In this document: positions 27,144 to 35,291 of the stretch, in pieces
Layout: the number at the start of each line of letters is the position of its first letter
Numbering within the stretch: the first letter of the stretch is position 1
Origin: CAYFMP01 sp964344215
GTDB taxonomy: Bacteria; Pseudomonadota; Alphaproteobacteria; Rhodospirillales; Casp-alpha2
Direction: 5' to 3'
Assembly: GCA_964344215.1 (NCBI GenBank)
Contig: CAYFMP010000003.1
Span: 39,142-103,141 of the forward strand
Length of the DNA: 64,000 nucleotides
Notes under the pieces: model-generated
What the model saw: only the letters and a program-made list of their open reading frames with translations
What the model was told of the DNA's origin: nothing
Database searches by the model: none
Position numbers and translations under genes: made by a program

Positions 27144-27471
27144 AAACAGGGGACTCAGTTGCGCCGGATATTTATCGGAGATAAGGTTTAATTCAGATTT
27201 CTTAGTTAGCGTTACTTTAATAAGTGGAGTTCATGTAGTCGTTGATCAGTATCGGATTCGGTGATTAGGCAAGTAAAACCAAAATAGAGCCGGACAAGAT
27301 CCAGCTGATAGGGAGGTGATCTGACAACATTTCTAAAAAAAATAGGAACTCCGTTACATGAGGATGGAGCCGGTTAAGGCTTGGTTCCGGCCTCGGGCAA
27401 AGGCGTTTCTATTCGATTTCTCCAACCAACTCCAACCAACTCAAACCTGTCCAGGGAGGATATTGAAGACA
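27144..27471. other. AT-rich intergenic region before the TAXI-TRAP operon
   Basis: This 328-base stretch has much lower GC than its surroundings (about 30 percent in its first part). It should hold the TRAP operon promoter, though no clear -35/-10 pair stands out. Two features are visible: an extended Shine-Dalgarno sequence (AGGGAGGTGATC at 27311-27322) not followed by an ordinary start codon, and a 10-base unit TCCAACCAAC repeated twice in tandem at 27421-27440, just before the receptor's ribosome binding site. Confidence 0.6.
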
Positions 27472-28470
27472 ATGAGAAAGCTCAGCATATCGACATTGGC
27501 TCTTGCCGTTGCGGTGGGCGCCTTCAGTCTGGCCGGCGCAGGCCCGGCCGAAGCCAAGAAGAAGTTTATATCCATCGGTACCGGTGGCCCGACCGGCGTC
27601 TATTTCGTCGTTGGCCAATCGATCTGCCGCATGGTTCACAAGGCTGCCGCCGAAGGCCGCAAGACGGGTCGGAAACACGGTATCCGCTGCTCGGCGCCGT
27701 CGACCGGCGGATCCAACTACAACATCGGCCAGATCCGTGAGGGTGAGCTGGACTTCGGCGTCGCCCAGTCGGACTGGCAGTTCCACGCCTACAATGGCTC
27801 TTCCAAGTACGAGGGCAACGCCTACAAGAAATTGCGGGCCGTGTTCTCCGTGCATCCGGAGCCCTACCATATCATTGTCGGCGAAAATTCCGGCATCAAC
27901 TCGTGGGGTGATCTCAAGGGCAAGCGTTTCAACATCGGCAATCCGGGTTCCGGCCAACGTGGCACGACGGAAGTCCTGATGTCCAAATACGGCACCAAGA
28001 AAAGCGACTTCAAGGTCGCTACGGAGTTGACCTCGACCGAGCAGTCGAAGGCGCTTTGTGACGGCAAGATTGACGCCTACGGCTATACGGTCGGCGTTCC
28101 CAACGCTGGTGTGTCGGTGGCCACCGACGGTTGTGGCGCTAAGATCATCAACCTCAATACGTCGGTTGAAAAGGGTCTCGTCGACGCCAATCCGTACTAT
28201 GCCTTCGCAACGATTAAGAAAGGCACCTACAAAACCACGAACTCCGACGTCACTACGTTTGGCGTGATGGCGACCTTCGTCAGCAGCGCCGACGTCGAGG
28301 AAAATGTGGTCTACGAGGTCGTTCGTGCGGTTTTCGAGAATCTTGACGACTTCCGGACGCTTCATCCGGCGTTCAAGAACCTTGATCCTAAGGAGATGAT
28401 CAAAAACGCCTTGTCGGCTCCGCTGCATCCCGGCGCAGCCAAGTACTACAAGGAAAAAGGCTGGATGTAA
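27472..28470 (+). CDS. TRAP transporter solute receptor, TAXI family
   Basis: This is the periplasmic binding protein of a TAXI-type TRAP transporter, 332 residues. The signal peptide runs to about residue 28 (ALAVAVGAFSLAGAGPAEA). The mature N-terminus KKKFISIGTGGPTGVYFVVG is the TAXI signature, followed by STGGSNYNIGQIREGELDFG and GDLKGKRFNIGNPGSGQRGT. The ATG before RKLSIST is preceded by GGGAGGA and gives a proper signal peptide; an in-frame start 114 bases upstream does not. The ligand is unknown (glutamate, or other organic acids, in the few studied). It is the first gene of a receptor-permease-UspA operon. Confidence 0.93.
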   Translation: MRKLSISTLALAVAVGAFSLAGAGPAEAKKKFISIGTGGPTGVYFVVGQSICRMVHKAAAEGRKTGRKHGIRCSAPSTGGSNYNIGQIREGELDFGVAQSDWQFHAYNGSSKYEGNAYKKLRAVFSVHPEPYHIIVGENSGINSWGDLKGKRFNIGNPGSGQRGTTEVLMSKYGTKKSDFKVATELTSTEQSKALCDGKIDAYGYTVGVPNAGVSVATDGCGAKIINLNTSVEKGLVDANPYYAFATIKKGTYKTTNSDVTTFGVMATFVSSADVEENVVYEVVRAVFENLDDFRTLHPAFKNLDPKEMIKNALSAPLHPGAAKYYKEKGWM

Positions 28471-28490
28471 TTATTCCTGCCGAATGGATA

Positions 28491-28536
28491 CCGGCGCTCT
28501 GTCCCGATTGACGGGGCGGAGCGCCGGGTTTCTTTT
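28491..28536 (+). terminator. Hairpin between TAXI receptor and permease genes
   Basis: A nine-base perfect stem (CCGGCGCTC with GAGCGCCGG), continued by weaker pairing inside, is followed by GTTTCTTTT. It looks like an intrinsic terminator or attenuator 21 bases after the receptor stop. As the permease follows only 24 bases later, partial termination would make more receptor than permease. Confidence 0.7.
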
Positions 28537-28559
28537 GTTGATTATTTGAGGGGGGCGTC

Positions 28560-30965
28560 GTGGCTGAGTCGGCTATTCCCGAGGTTTCACAGGAAGAAAT
28601 CGAAAAACAGATTGAGGATGTCGAATATACGGGGCGCAAGCACGGTCCCCGTCTGGCGACCGTCATCGGCGCCATCGCGGCGCTTTGGTCGCTGTTCCAA
28701 CTTTGGATTGCGTCTCCATTCCCCTTCATGTTCAACGTCGGCATTATTACCGACGTTCCCGCCCGCGGCATTCACCTGGCCTTCGCGCTGCTGCTTTGTT
28801 TTCTGATGTTTCCGGCAGCCCGCTCCTTGGCGTCGGCCCGTATACCCTTTTACGATCTTGTCCTGGCGTTTCTGGGCACGGGGTGCGCCCTGTACCTGTT
28901 CCTGGGTTGGGATGGGCTGGTATCGCGAGCCGGCGTGCTGTGGACATGGGACATCATGGGCTTCCGATTCCCGTTCGAGGCGATCCTCGGCTCAGTCGGC
29001 GTGTTGCTGCTGCTCGAGGCAACCCGACGCTCCATCGGCAAGCCACTGGTTATCGTCGCCACCGTTTTCCTTCTTTATTCCTATTTCGGGCAGTCCATGC
29101 CGGACATCATCTCCCACCGGGGCCTCTCCATCAATCGGCTGATTGGATATCAGTGGTTGGGGCAGGAAGCCATTTTCGGCCTGCCCATCGACGTTTCCGT
29201 CAGCTTCGTCTTCCTGTTCGTCCTGTTCGGCGCGCTTTTGGACAAGGCCGGCGCGGGCAAGTATTTCCTCGACCTGTCCTTCGCCCTGGTTGGCAAATAC
29301 CGGGGGGGACCGGCCAAAGCGGCGATCTTGGCGTCCGGCATGACAGGCGCGATTTCAGGCTCGTCCATCGCCAACGTCGTGACCACCGGCGTTTTCACAA
29401 TTCCCGTCATGCGCAAGATGGGCATGCCGGCAACCAAGGCCGGCGCTATCGAAGTTGCGGCGTCGACCAACGGCCAGTTAATGCCGCCGATCATGGGCGC
29501 GGCGGCCTTCATCATTGCCGAACTGATCGGTATTTCTTATTTCGACGTCGTCAAGGCGGCCTTTATCCCGGCCGTTTCCAGCTATATTGCGCTGATTTAC
29601 ATCTCGCACCTGGAGGCTATGAAGTTGGGCCTCACGGGCATGCCGAAAAGCGACATCCCGGTTCTCGGCAAGACCTTCAAGAGCGGCATCCATTACATTA
29701 TCCCGATCGCGGTTCTGGTCTATCTGCTGATGGTCGAGCGGTGGACGGCAGGGTCCGCGGTTTTCTATTCGATTCTTCTTTTGATGGGCATCATCGTCCT
29801 TGAGAGAATCTGGCACGAAATAAGCACGGGCGAAGGCACCATCGGCGGCGCCGTCAAAGAAGGCTTTCAGGAAATCTACGACGGTCTGGTCGCCGGCGCC
29901 CGCAACATGGTCAGCATCGCCATCGCCGTAGCGACGGCCGGTATCATCGTCGGCGCGGTGGGGTCCACGGGGCTCAACAACGCGCTGGTCGGCGTGGTCG
30001 AAGCGATCTCCGGCGGCAACGTGATCATCCTGCTGGCGCTGACCGCGGTTCTCAGTCTGATCCTTGGCATGGGCTTGCCGACGACGGCCAACTACCTTGT
30101 CGTCGCCTCGCTGCTGGCGGGCGTCTTGGTGGAACTGGGGACGGCGGCTGGTCTGGTGCTGCCGCTTATTGCGGTTCACCTCTATGTCTTCTATTTCGGC
30201 ATCCTGGCTGACGACACTCCGCCGGTGTGTTTGGCGGCGTTTGCGGCTGCCGCCATATCTAGGGCGGACCCCATTCGCACCGGCATCCAGGGCTTCACCT
30301 ACGATATCCGTACCGCCATTCTGCCATTTATCTTCATCTTCAATCCGGAACTGCTGCTTGTGGGAGTTGAAAGCCTCTGGCACGGGTTGCTGATCTTCGC
30401 CATGACGTTGCTGGCGCTTTTCAGTTTCAGTTCGCTGACACAAGGATGGATTCTGATCAAGACCACGGTGGTCGAGAGCGTTCTTCTGGTCGCCATCGTT
30501 ATCTGCCTGTTCCGTCCCGATTTCGTTATGAATCAGATTTTCCCGAAATACTCCACTTTCGATACGGCGAAATTCGTTTCCGGCGAAGTTTCAGCGAAAC
30601 CAGGCTATTCGATCCGTTTCCACCTTGTGCGCTCCACCGATTACGGCGACCGGTATAAGCTCTACCGGGTCTTCACGCCCGATTTAAGGGATACCAACCC
30701 CGAGACTCGCTACGGGATCAGTCTGACCCCGACTGATGACGGACGGTTTGAAGTCACCGACTTGGCCCCCCAGGGTTTGGCGGAGCAAGCTGGCATCGAG
30801 ATCGGTGATTATGTGACTGAGATCGATGAGGAAAAGGTTGGCCAGCCGCACAAGGAATTGATCTATCCTGCTGGTTTGGTTTTGATCGGCGCTGTCCTGG
30901 GTCTGCAACTGATTCGACGCCGCCGAGACCAGTCCGTTTCTGCTGTCGCAGGCGGTAACGGATAA
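28560..30965 (+). CDS. TRAP transporter fused permease (4TM and 12TM subunits)
   Basis: This 801-residue membrane protein fuses the small (DctQ-like) and large (DctM-like) TRAP subunits, as usual in TAXI systems. It uses ion gradients to import the solute delivered by the receptor. The N-terminal part has four to five membrane helices. The DctM-like part carries the typical ASGMTGAISGSSIANVVTTG, AASTNGQLMPPIMGAAAF and LGMGLPTTANYLVVASLLA segments. A C-terminal region (about residues 660-790; LAPQGLAEQAGIEIGDYVTE) is PDZ-like, as in the DUF3394 tail of such permeases, ending in one more hydrophobic helix. The start is GTG after GAGGGGGG. Confidence 0.92.
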   Translation: MAESAIPEVSQEEIEKQIEDVEYTGRKHGPRLATVIGAIAALWSLFQLWIASPFPFMFNVGIITDVPARGIHLAFALLLCFLMFPAARSLASARIPFYDLVLAFLGTGCALYLFLGWDGLVSRAGVLWTWDIMGFRFPFEAILGSVGVLLLLEATRRSIGKPLVIVATVFLLYSYFGQSMPDIISHRGLSINRLIGYQWLGQEAIFGLPIDVSVSFVFLFVLFGALLDKAGAGKYFLDLSFALVGKYRGGPAKAAILASGMTGAISGSSIANVVTTGVFTIPVMRKMGMPATKAGAIEVAASTNGQLMPPIMGAAAFIIAELIGISYFDVVKAAFIPAVSSYIALIYISHLEAMKLGLTGMPKSDIPVLGKTFKSGIHYIIPIAVLVYLLMVERWTAGSAVFYSILLLMGIIVLERIWHEISTGEGTIGGAVKEGFQEIYDGLVAGARNMVSIAIAVATAGIIVGAVGSTGLNNALVGVVEAISGGNVIILLALTAVLSLILGMGLPTTANYLVVASLLAGVLVELGTAAGLVLPLIAVHLYVFYFGILADDTPPVCLAAFAAAAISRADPIRTGIQGFTYDIRTAILPFIFIFNPELLLVGVESLWHGLLIFAMTLLALFSFSSLTQGWILIKTTVVESVLLVAIVICLFRPDFVMNQIFPKYSTFDTAKFVSGEVSAKPGYSIRFHLVRSTDYGDRYKLYRVFTPDLRDTNPETRYGISLTPTDDGRFEVTDLAPQGLAEQAGIEIGDYVTEIDEEKVGQPHKELIYPAGLVLIGAVLGLQLIRRRRDQSVSAVAGGNG

Positions 30966-30977
30966 GGAGGCCGCATC

Positions 30978-31406
30978 ATGTATCATGATATCTTGCTAAC
31001 GGTTGACCTCAATGACGAGGCATTATGTGCGAAGACGCTGCCGGCGGCTATTGAACAGGCCAAGGCCTCCGGGGCGACCTTGCATGTGGTCAGCGTTGTT
31101 CCGGATTTTGGCATGCCAGTGGTTGGAGGCTTTTTCCCCGAGGATTTCGAGGAGAAAGCGGTGGCGGAGGTCGGTAAAAGGCTTTTGGCCTTCTGCGACG
31201 AGAACGTGTCGTCAGAAATCGAGACGAAGAGCATCGTCAGACACGGCAATGTGTACGAGAGTATTCTGGAGGTCGCTGGGGAAATCGGCTGCGATCTGAT
31301 CGTCATCGGGGCGCATCGCCCGGATCTAAGGGACTACCTGTTGGGGCCCAACGCCGCCCGCGTGGTGCGGCATGCGACGTGCTCGGTGCTGGTGGTGCGC
31401 GGATAG
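30978..31406 (+). CDS. Universal stress protein UspA family, TRAP-associated
   Basis: This 142-residue single-domain UspA protein has the N-terminal strand YHDILLTVDLND and the ATP-binding loop in VIGAHRPDLRDYLLGPNAARV followed by CSVLVVRG. The G-2x-G-9x-G pattern is partly changed: G-A-H-R-P rather than the usual G-S-x-G, but GPNAARVVRHA fits. It follows the permease by 12 bases with AAGGAGG before its ATG. In Halomonas, TeaD, a UspA protein, is encoded with the ectoine TRAP transporter TeaABC and modulates it in an ATP-dependent way; a similar role is likely here. Confidence 0.9.
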   Translation: MYHDILLTVDLNDEALCAKTLPAAIEQAKASGATLHVVSVVPDFGMPVVGGFFPEDFEEKAVAEVGKRLLAFCDENVSSEIETKSIVRHGNVYESILEVAGEIGCDLIVIGAHRPDLRDYLLGPNAARVVRHATCSVLVVRG

Positions 31407-31440
31407 CCGGAAAAAAGCAACCGAACGGCCGCTCGAATAA

Positions 31441-31474
31441 GAAAAACGCCGCCGGGCCCAGAGGGCCGGCGGCG
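31441..31474 (-). terminator. Intrinsic terminator after the cytochrome c gene
   Basis: An 11-12 base GC-rich stem (CGCCGCCGGGCC with GGCCGGCGGCG, loop CAGA) is followed on the minus strand by GTTTTTCTT. It ends the minus-strand cytochrome transcript and, as a hairpin, could also serve the convergent uspA side weakly, where no T run follows. Confidence 0.8.
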
Positions 31475-31505
31475 CCGTTCCTTCGCCCTGACGGGCGGAG
31501 ATCGC

Positions 31506-31892
31506 TTACTTCAGAGTCTTCAGATACTCGATGACGTTGACGCGGTCCTTTTCCTTCTTGAGACCGGCAAAGCTCATGCGCGTCTTCTTCATGAACTTCT
31601 TCGGCTTGGCCAGGAACTTGTCGAGGTTGGCTTCGTCCCAGACCACGCCGGAGGCCTTCATCGCCTTCGAATACTTGAACCCGGGAGACTTGCCGGCTTC
31701 CTTGCCGACGATGCCGAACAGGTTGGGGCCGGCCTTTTTCTTGCCGCCCTTGTTGACCGTGTGGCAGGCCTTGCATTTCTTGAAAACCTTGGCGCCGGCC
31801 GCCGCATCGCCGGCCGCCCAGGCCGACCCACCGCCCAGCGCCAGCACCGCGCCCATGGCGGCGGCAAAGGCGATTTTCCTGATCTTTATCAT
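31506..31892 (-). CDS. Class I c-type cytochrome (c550/c2-like)
   Basis: This is a small periplasmic electron carrier of 128 residues. A signal peptide ends at about residue 27 (GGGSAWA-AGD). The heme motif is CKACH in GAKVFKKCKACHTVNKGG; GPNLFGIVGKEAGKSPGF is the classical segment after it; and the axial methionine lies in KTRMSFAGLK. It ends NVIEYLKTLK, as mitochondrial-type cytochromes do. The ATG before IKIRKIAF gives a proper signal; 15 further upstream residues are not needed. The likely partners are the bc1 complex and terminal oxidases, encoded elsewhere. Confidence 0.93.
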   Translation of the reverse strand: MIKIRKIAFAAAMGAVLALGGGSAWAAGDAAAGAKVFKKCKACHTVNKGGKKKAGPNLFGIVGKEAGKSPGFKYSKAMKASGVVWDEANLDKFLAKPKKFMKKTRMSFAGLKKEKDRVNVIEYLKTLK

Positions 31893-32001
31893 TCGATGAA
31901 TCTCCAACAGGCGTTTCGAGCGAAATCGATAGAACACTCGGTTGTTTCAGGGGGTGAAATGGATAGCTTTTCGTATCCCAGTGTTCAAGAAAAAACCTTT
32001 G

Positions 32002-33201
32002 CTAGGGTTCGCTCAGTTCCCGCCAGATCGCATAATCCTCGCGGAACCGCTCCAACGACACCCAGGCCCGCTTGAAATCGCGGTCGGCGGCGATCTGTTC
32101 GGCGGCAACCCGGCCCCAGGCCGCCCGCAAAGCCTCCAGGACATCTTGCGGCCAGCGTTCCAATGCCACGCCAAGCGCCGTCATCCTTTTGACGGCGGCA
32201 AACTGAAGAGCCTCGCCATGGGCCAGGCCGTGGCGGACATTGTCGCCGCAAGCTGTCTCCAGTTGGACTTTGAGCTTGTCGGGAAGCGCACGCCAAGCGT
32301 CCAGGTTTACAATCAGCTCAAACAACGCCGAGGCCTGGTGCCAACTGGGGAAGTAATAGTATTTGGCCAGGCTCTGCAGTTCGAGGCCGAGGTCGGCGGC
32401 GGGCTGCGAGAACTCGACGGCGTCGACTACGCCTTTCTCGAAGGCGACGAAGATTTCGCCTTCGGCCAACCCCATGGTCTCGACTCCGATCTCGGCCAGG
32501 ACCTTGGCCCCGAGCCCGAAGGCGTTCATCCGGAGACCCTTGAGGTCGTCCACCGAACGGACGGGCTTGCGGAACCAACCGGCGCCGGCCCGAGCGACAG
32601 TCCCGCAGACAAGCGGATGGATGCCGTTGGCGTGATAGAGTTCCTCGTAGATTTCCCGGCCGCCGCCGTAATAGACCCAGGCCAGGTACTCCTCGGCGGT
32701 CGGCCCGAAAGGTATGGCGGTGAAGAGTTGGAGGGCAGGGAGCTTGTCGCCCCAAAGCGTTGGTGAAGAGAACGCCGCGTCGACGACGCCGGTGCGGACC
32801 GCGTCGAACATCTCCAGGGCCGGAACGAGGGCGGCCGGTTCATGGAATTCCACCGCGAAGGCGCCGCCGGAAATCCGGTCGACGTTGGCTTCAAGCCGTT
32901 TGGCGAGTTCGCCGAGTTGCGGCAGCGATCCCGAAAATGCGCTGGCCATCTTCCAGCGTATCGAATTGCCGGGGTCGGGGGCCGGGCCGGGCAATTTCCG
33001 GTCGGCCGGCGCGGCCGGCAACCCGAGGCTGGCGACCGACGCCGGTTTGATGGTCGGTTCGCCGTCGGGCTCGGCCAATCTGGGCGCGATCAGGGTGGCG
33101 CCGGCGACAATTCCGGCGACGGTTCCAATGATGATGCCGATCACCAAGTAACGGATAATTTGTCGTGCCTCCGGTTGCCCAAGGTCGACGGAGCGGTTCA
33201 C
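32002..33201 (-). CDS. TRAP transporter receptor, DctP family, with N-terminal membrane anchor
   Basis: The 399-residue protein carries a full DctP receptor domain (from about residue 78: NSIRWKMASAFSGSLPQLGE, ISGGAFAVEFHEPAALVPAL, AYYGGG-type loop WVYYGGGREIYEEL, VRSVDDLKGLRMNAFGLGAK, VDAVEFSQPAADLGLELQ). This resembles the subgroup binding keto acids. Unlike usual receptors it has a hydrophilic start and then one membrane helix (residues 17-40, YLVIGIIIGTVAGIVAGATL) with no clear cleavage site, followed by a proline-rich linker, so it seems anchored. No DctQ or DctM genes lie nearby; the neighbouring permease belongs to a TAXI system. It is thus an orphan receptor in this window. Confidence 0.87.
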   Translation of the reverse strand: MNRSVDLGQPEARQIIRYLVIGIIIGTVAGIVAGATLIAPRLAEPDGEPTIKPASVASLGLPAAPADRKLPGPAPDPGNSIRWKMASAFSGSLPQLGELAKRLEANVDRISGGAFAVEFHEPAALVPALEMFDAVRTGVVDAAFSSPTLWGDKLPALQLFTAIPFGPTAEEYLAWVYYGGGREIYEELYHANGIHPLVCGTVARAGAGWFRKPVRSVDDLKGLRMNAFGLGAKVLAEIGVETMGLAEGEIFVAFEKGVVDAVEFSQPAADLGLELQSLAKYYYFPSWHQASALFELIVNLDAWRALPDKLKVQLETACGDNVRHGLAHGEALQFAAVKRMTALGVALERWPQDVLEALRAAWGRVAAEQIAADRDFKRAWVSLERFREDYAIWRELSEP

Positions 33202-33314
33202 GGTCGCCGGGTGGCGTCATTTCCCGTTCGATCCCGATCACGCGGTTCGTTCAACGGGTACGCCGGATCCGAATGTGTGGCGACTTGATCGAGGCGTTGG
33301 AGGTGCGGAGGCGT

Positions 33315-33542
33315 TCAATTGGCTTCTTCCGATGCCGTTTCGAGCCTCTTGTTCAGTTCGCCCACCCTCTTGTCGAGAGCGGCGATCTTGGTGTTCGCCT
33401 CGGTCGTCGCCACGCTGATTTCCTTGCGCATGCTTTGCACGAGATCGTGAATCTGCGCTTCGCTTTTGCGCATGGCGTGGCTGGCCAGCCACAACGCCAC
33501 CAGCGCCACGAAAAGTCCCAGACTGCCGACGAGCAACGCCAT
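33315..33542 (-). CDS. Small membrane-anchored coiled-coil protein
   Basis: This 75-residue protein has one N-terminal membrane helix (MALLVGSLGLFVALVALWLA) followed by a hydrophilic heptad-like helix (MRKSEAQIHDLVQSMRKEIS through LDKRVGELNKRLETASEEA). No enzyme motif is visible. The ATG is preceded by AAAGGGAAA; an in-frame start 111 bases upstream gives a poor basic extension. It lies 113 bases upstream of the anchored DctP gene on the same strand and may be transcribed with it. The orientation of the coil, cytoplasmic or periplasmic, is not settled; the following arginine and lysine suggest cytoplasmic. Confidence 0.7.
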   Translation of the reverse strand: MALLVGSLGLFVALVALWLASHAMRKSEAQIHDLVQSMRKEISVATTEANTKIAALDKRVGELNKRLETASEEAN

Positions 33543-33717
33543 CTGATTTCCCTTTCTGAGGATTGTTGTTGGAGGCAACTTACCACATTCCGCAACGGAC
33601 GAAAGACCAAGATATTGCGTCGGCGGCAGCCTCCACGTGCGGCCCGTTCGCAATCGGTGAAACGATAGAAGGCTCAGCCGCGGCGGACTGCGGTTTCCTT
33701 CTCAGGTACGGTGGAAA

Positions 33718-33794
33718 TGGTCGGAGTGAGAGGATTTGAACCTCCGGCCCCTGCCTCCCGAAGACAGTGCTCTACCAGGCTGAGCTACACTCCG
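33718..33794 (-). tRNA. tRNA-Pro (anticodon CGG)
   Basis: The minus strand folds as a complete cloverleaf of 77 bases with a seven-base acceptor stem (CGGAGTG/CACTCCG), D arm, anticodon stem CTGTC/GGCAG with loop TTCGGGA (anticodon CGG, proline codon CCG), T arm with GGTTCAAATCC, and encoded CCA. The first base C1 is typical of proline tRNAs. Confidence 0.96.
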
Positions 33795-33913
33795 ACCGGT
33801 TGCCCGCGCACCGGAAAGTTCCGGGGACGTGCCTGGTGACGGGCGGGTTATAGCGCCGACCGGAGCCGAGGGCAAGAACCGCCTCCAACCGTGTCCGAAC
33901 CGTGCGGACCCGC

Positions 33914-34930
33914 CTAGTAGGCGCGTTCGATGCAGAAGTCGATGAGGTCGTTGAAGGCCGATTTGACGGGGCCGTCGGCGAATATACCCAACGAGTCCCT
34001 GGCGATGGCGCCATAGTGACGGGCCCGGGCCACCGAGTCGGCCAGCGCGTCGTGCTGCTCCATCAATTCGATGGCGCGCTCCAGATCGCCGTCGCCTTGC
34101 TCCAGGTCCTCGAGCGTCCGCCGCCAGAACACGCGTTCGTCTTCGCTGCCGCGCCGGAACGCAAGGACGACGGGTAGCGAGATCTTGCCTTCGCGGTAAT
34201 CGTCGCCGATGGTTTTGCCGAGCTCGGCCTGCTTGGCCGAGTAATCGAGCACGTCGTCGATCAGTTGAAAGGCGATCCCCAGGTTCATGCCGAAAGCCTC
34301 CAGCGCGTCCTCCTCGACGCGCGGGCGCTCGGCGACGACGGCGCCGATCCGGCAGGCAGCGGCGAACAGCTGTGCGGTTTTCGCTTTGATGACGTCGAGA
34401 TAGGCGGTTTCGCTGGTCTCGGTGTCGTTTGTCGTCAGCAGTTGCTTGACTTCGCCCTCGGCGATGACCGCCGAAGCATGAGACAGGATCTTCAGGATCT
34501 CGATGGAGCCGTCCTCGACCATCAACTCGAACGACCGGCTGAACAGGAAATCGCCGACCAGGACGCTGGCCTGGTTGCCGAACACGGCATTGGCCGACGC
34601 CAGGCCGCGCCTGAGATCGCTGCCGTCGACAACGTCGTCGTGCAGTAGCGTGGCGGTATGAATGAATTCGACGCAGGCTGCCAACGCGATGTGCCGTTTG
34701 CCCCGGTAGCCGCACATCTCGGCGGCGGCCAGTGTCAGCATAGGCCTGAGCCGCTTGCCGCCGGCGGCGACAATATGGCCGGCCAGTTGCGGTATCATCC
34801 GGACCGGGGAATCCATCCGGCGTACGATGAGTTCGTTGACAGCCACCAGGTCGTCGGCAACCAGTGCGGTCAACTGGTCCAGCGACGGCTTTCGAGCCCG
34901 GTCTTCGCCCAGGTTGACGACGACGCCCAC
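33914..34930 (-). CDS. ispB: Polyprenyl diphosphate synthase (ubiquinone side chain)
   Basis: This trans-prenyltransferase of 338 residues lengthens farnesyl diphosphate with isopentenyl units to make the quinone tail (octa- to decaprenyl). It shows the first aspartate-rich motif LLHDDVVDGSDLRRG, the second GIAFQLIDDVLDYS, and GKRLRPMLTLAAA. The product length cannot be read by eye. I chose the GTG start with GGGGAGAG upstream; the frame stays open far upstream but the sequence there has no family similarity. It is divergent from the DUF2007 gene, a layout common in alphaproteobacteria. Confidence 0.92.
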   Translation of the reverse strand: MGVVVNLGEDRARKPSLDQLTALVADDLVAVNELIVRRMDSPVRMIPQLAGHIVAAGGKRLRPMLTLAAAEMCGYRGKRHIALAACVEFIHTATLLHDDVVDGSDLRRGLASANAVFGNQASVLVGDFLFSRSFELMVEDGSIEILKILSHASAVIAEGEVKQLLTTNDTETSETAYLDVIKAKTAQLFAAACRIGAVVAERPRVEEDALEAFGMNLGIAFQLIDDVLDYSAKQAELGKTIGDDYREGKISLPVVLAFRRGSEDERVFWRRTLEDLEQGDGDLERAIELMEQHDALADSVARARHYGAIARDSLGIFADGPVKSAFNDLIDFCIERAY

Positions 34931-35057
34931 GATACGATCTCTCCCCGGTGTCCTTGACCCATATCGTCCGAATGGTGAGCATAGGAAGCGCGAACCTCGT
35001 CGGCAAGTCCGTTGGTTGTCGGCCGGGCCATCGACGGGGCGGCCCAAGTGAGGAGAT

Positions 35058-35291
35058 ATGGTCGAACTGATCCGCACCAACGATCCGGTTCTGCTGTCAT
35101 GGCTGACCGCCAGGCTGGAGGCGGAGAACGTCGACGCCGTCGTCTTCGATACCCACGCCAGCGTCACCGACGGCAGCATCCTGGCGGTGCAGCGTCGTGT
35201 CATGGTCGAGGAAGCGGACCTGCCGAGGGCGAAACGCGTTCTGGCCGAGGCCGACGAGATCCGCACCCAGGACGGCTACGGCTTTGAGTGA
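35058..35291 (+). CDS. DUF2007 domain protein
   Basis: This 77-residue single-domain protein matches DUF2007, a small ferredoxin-like fold family described as putative signal transducing proteins. It starts VELIRTNDPVLLSWLTARLE, where the LIRTND and LxxxLxxxG pattern is typical, followed by VFDTHASVTDGSILAVQRRV and VEEADLPRAKRVLAEA. GGAGA precedes the ATG. It is coupled to the next gene, a methyltransferase, with an eight-base overlap. No function is established. Confidence 0.85.
   Translation: MVELIRTNDPVLLSWLTARLEAENVDAVVFDTHASVTDGSILAVQRRVMVEEADLPRAKRVLAEADEIRTQDGYGFE

Noticed and set aside
34931..35266. Upstream extension of the ispB frame
   Set aside because: The frame is open but the sequence lacks family similarity, and a GTG with a good ribosome site begins the conserved part.
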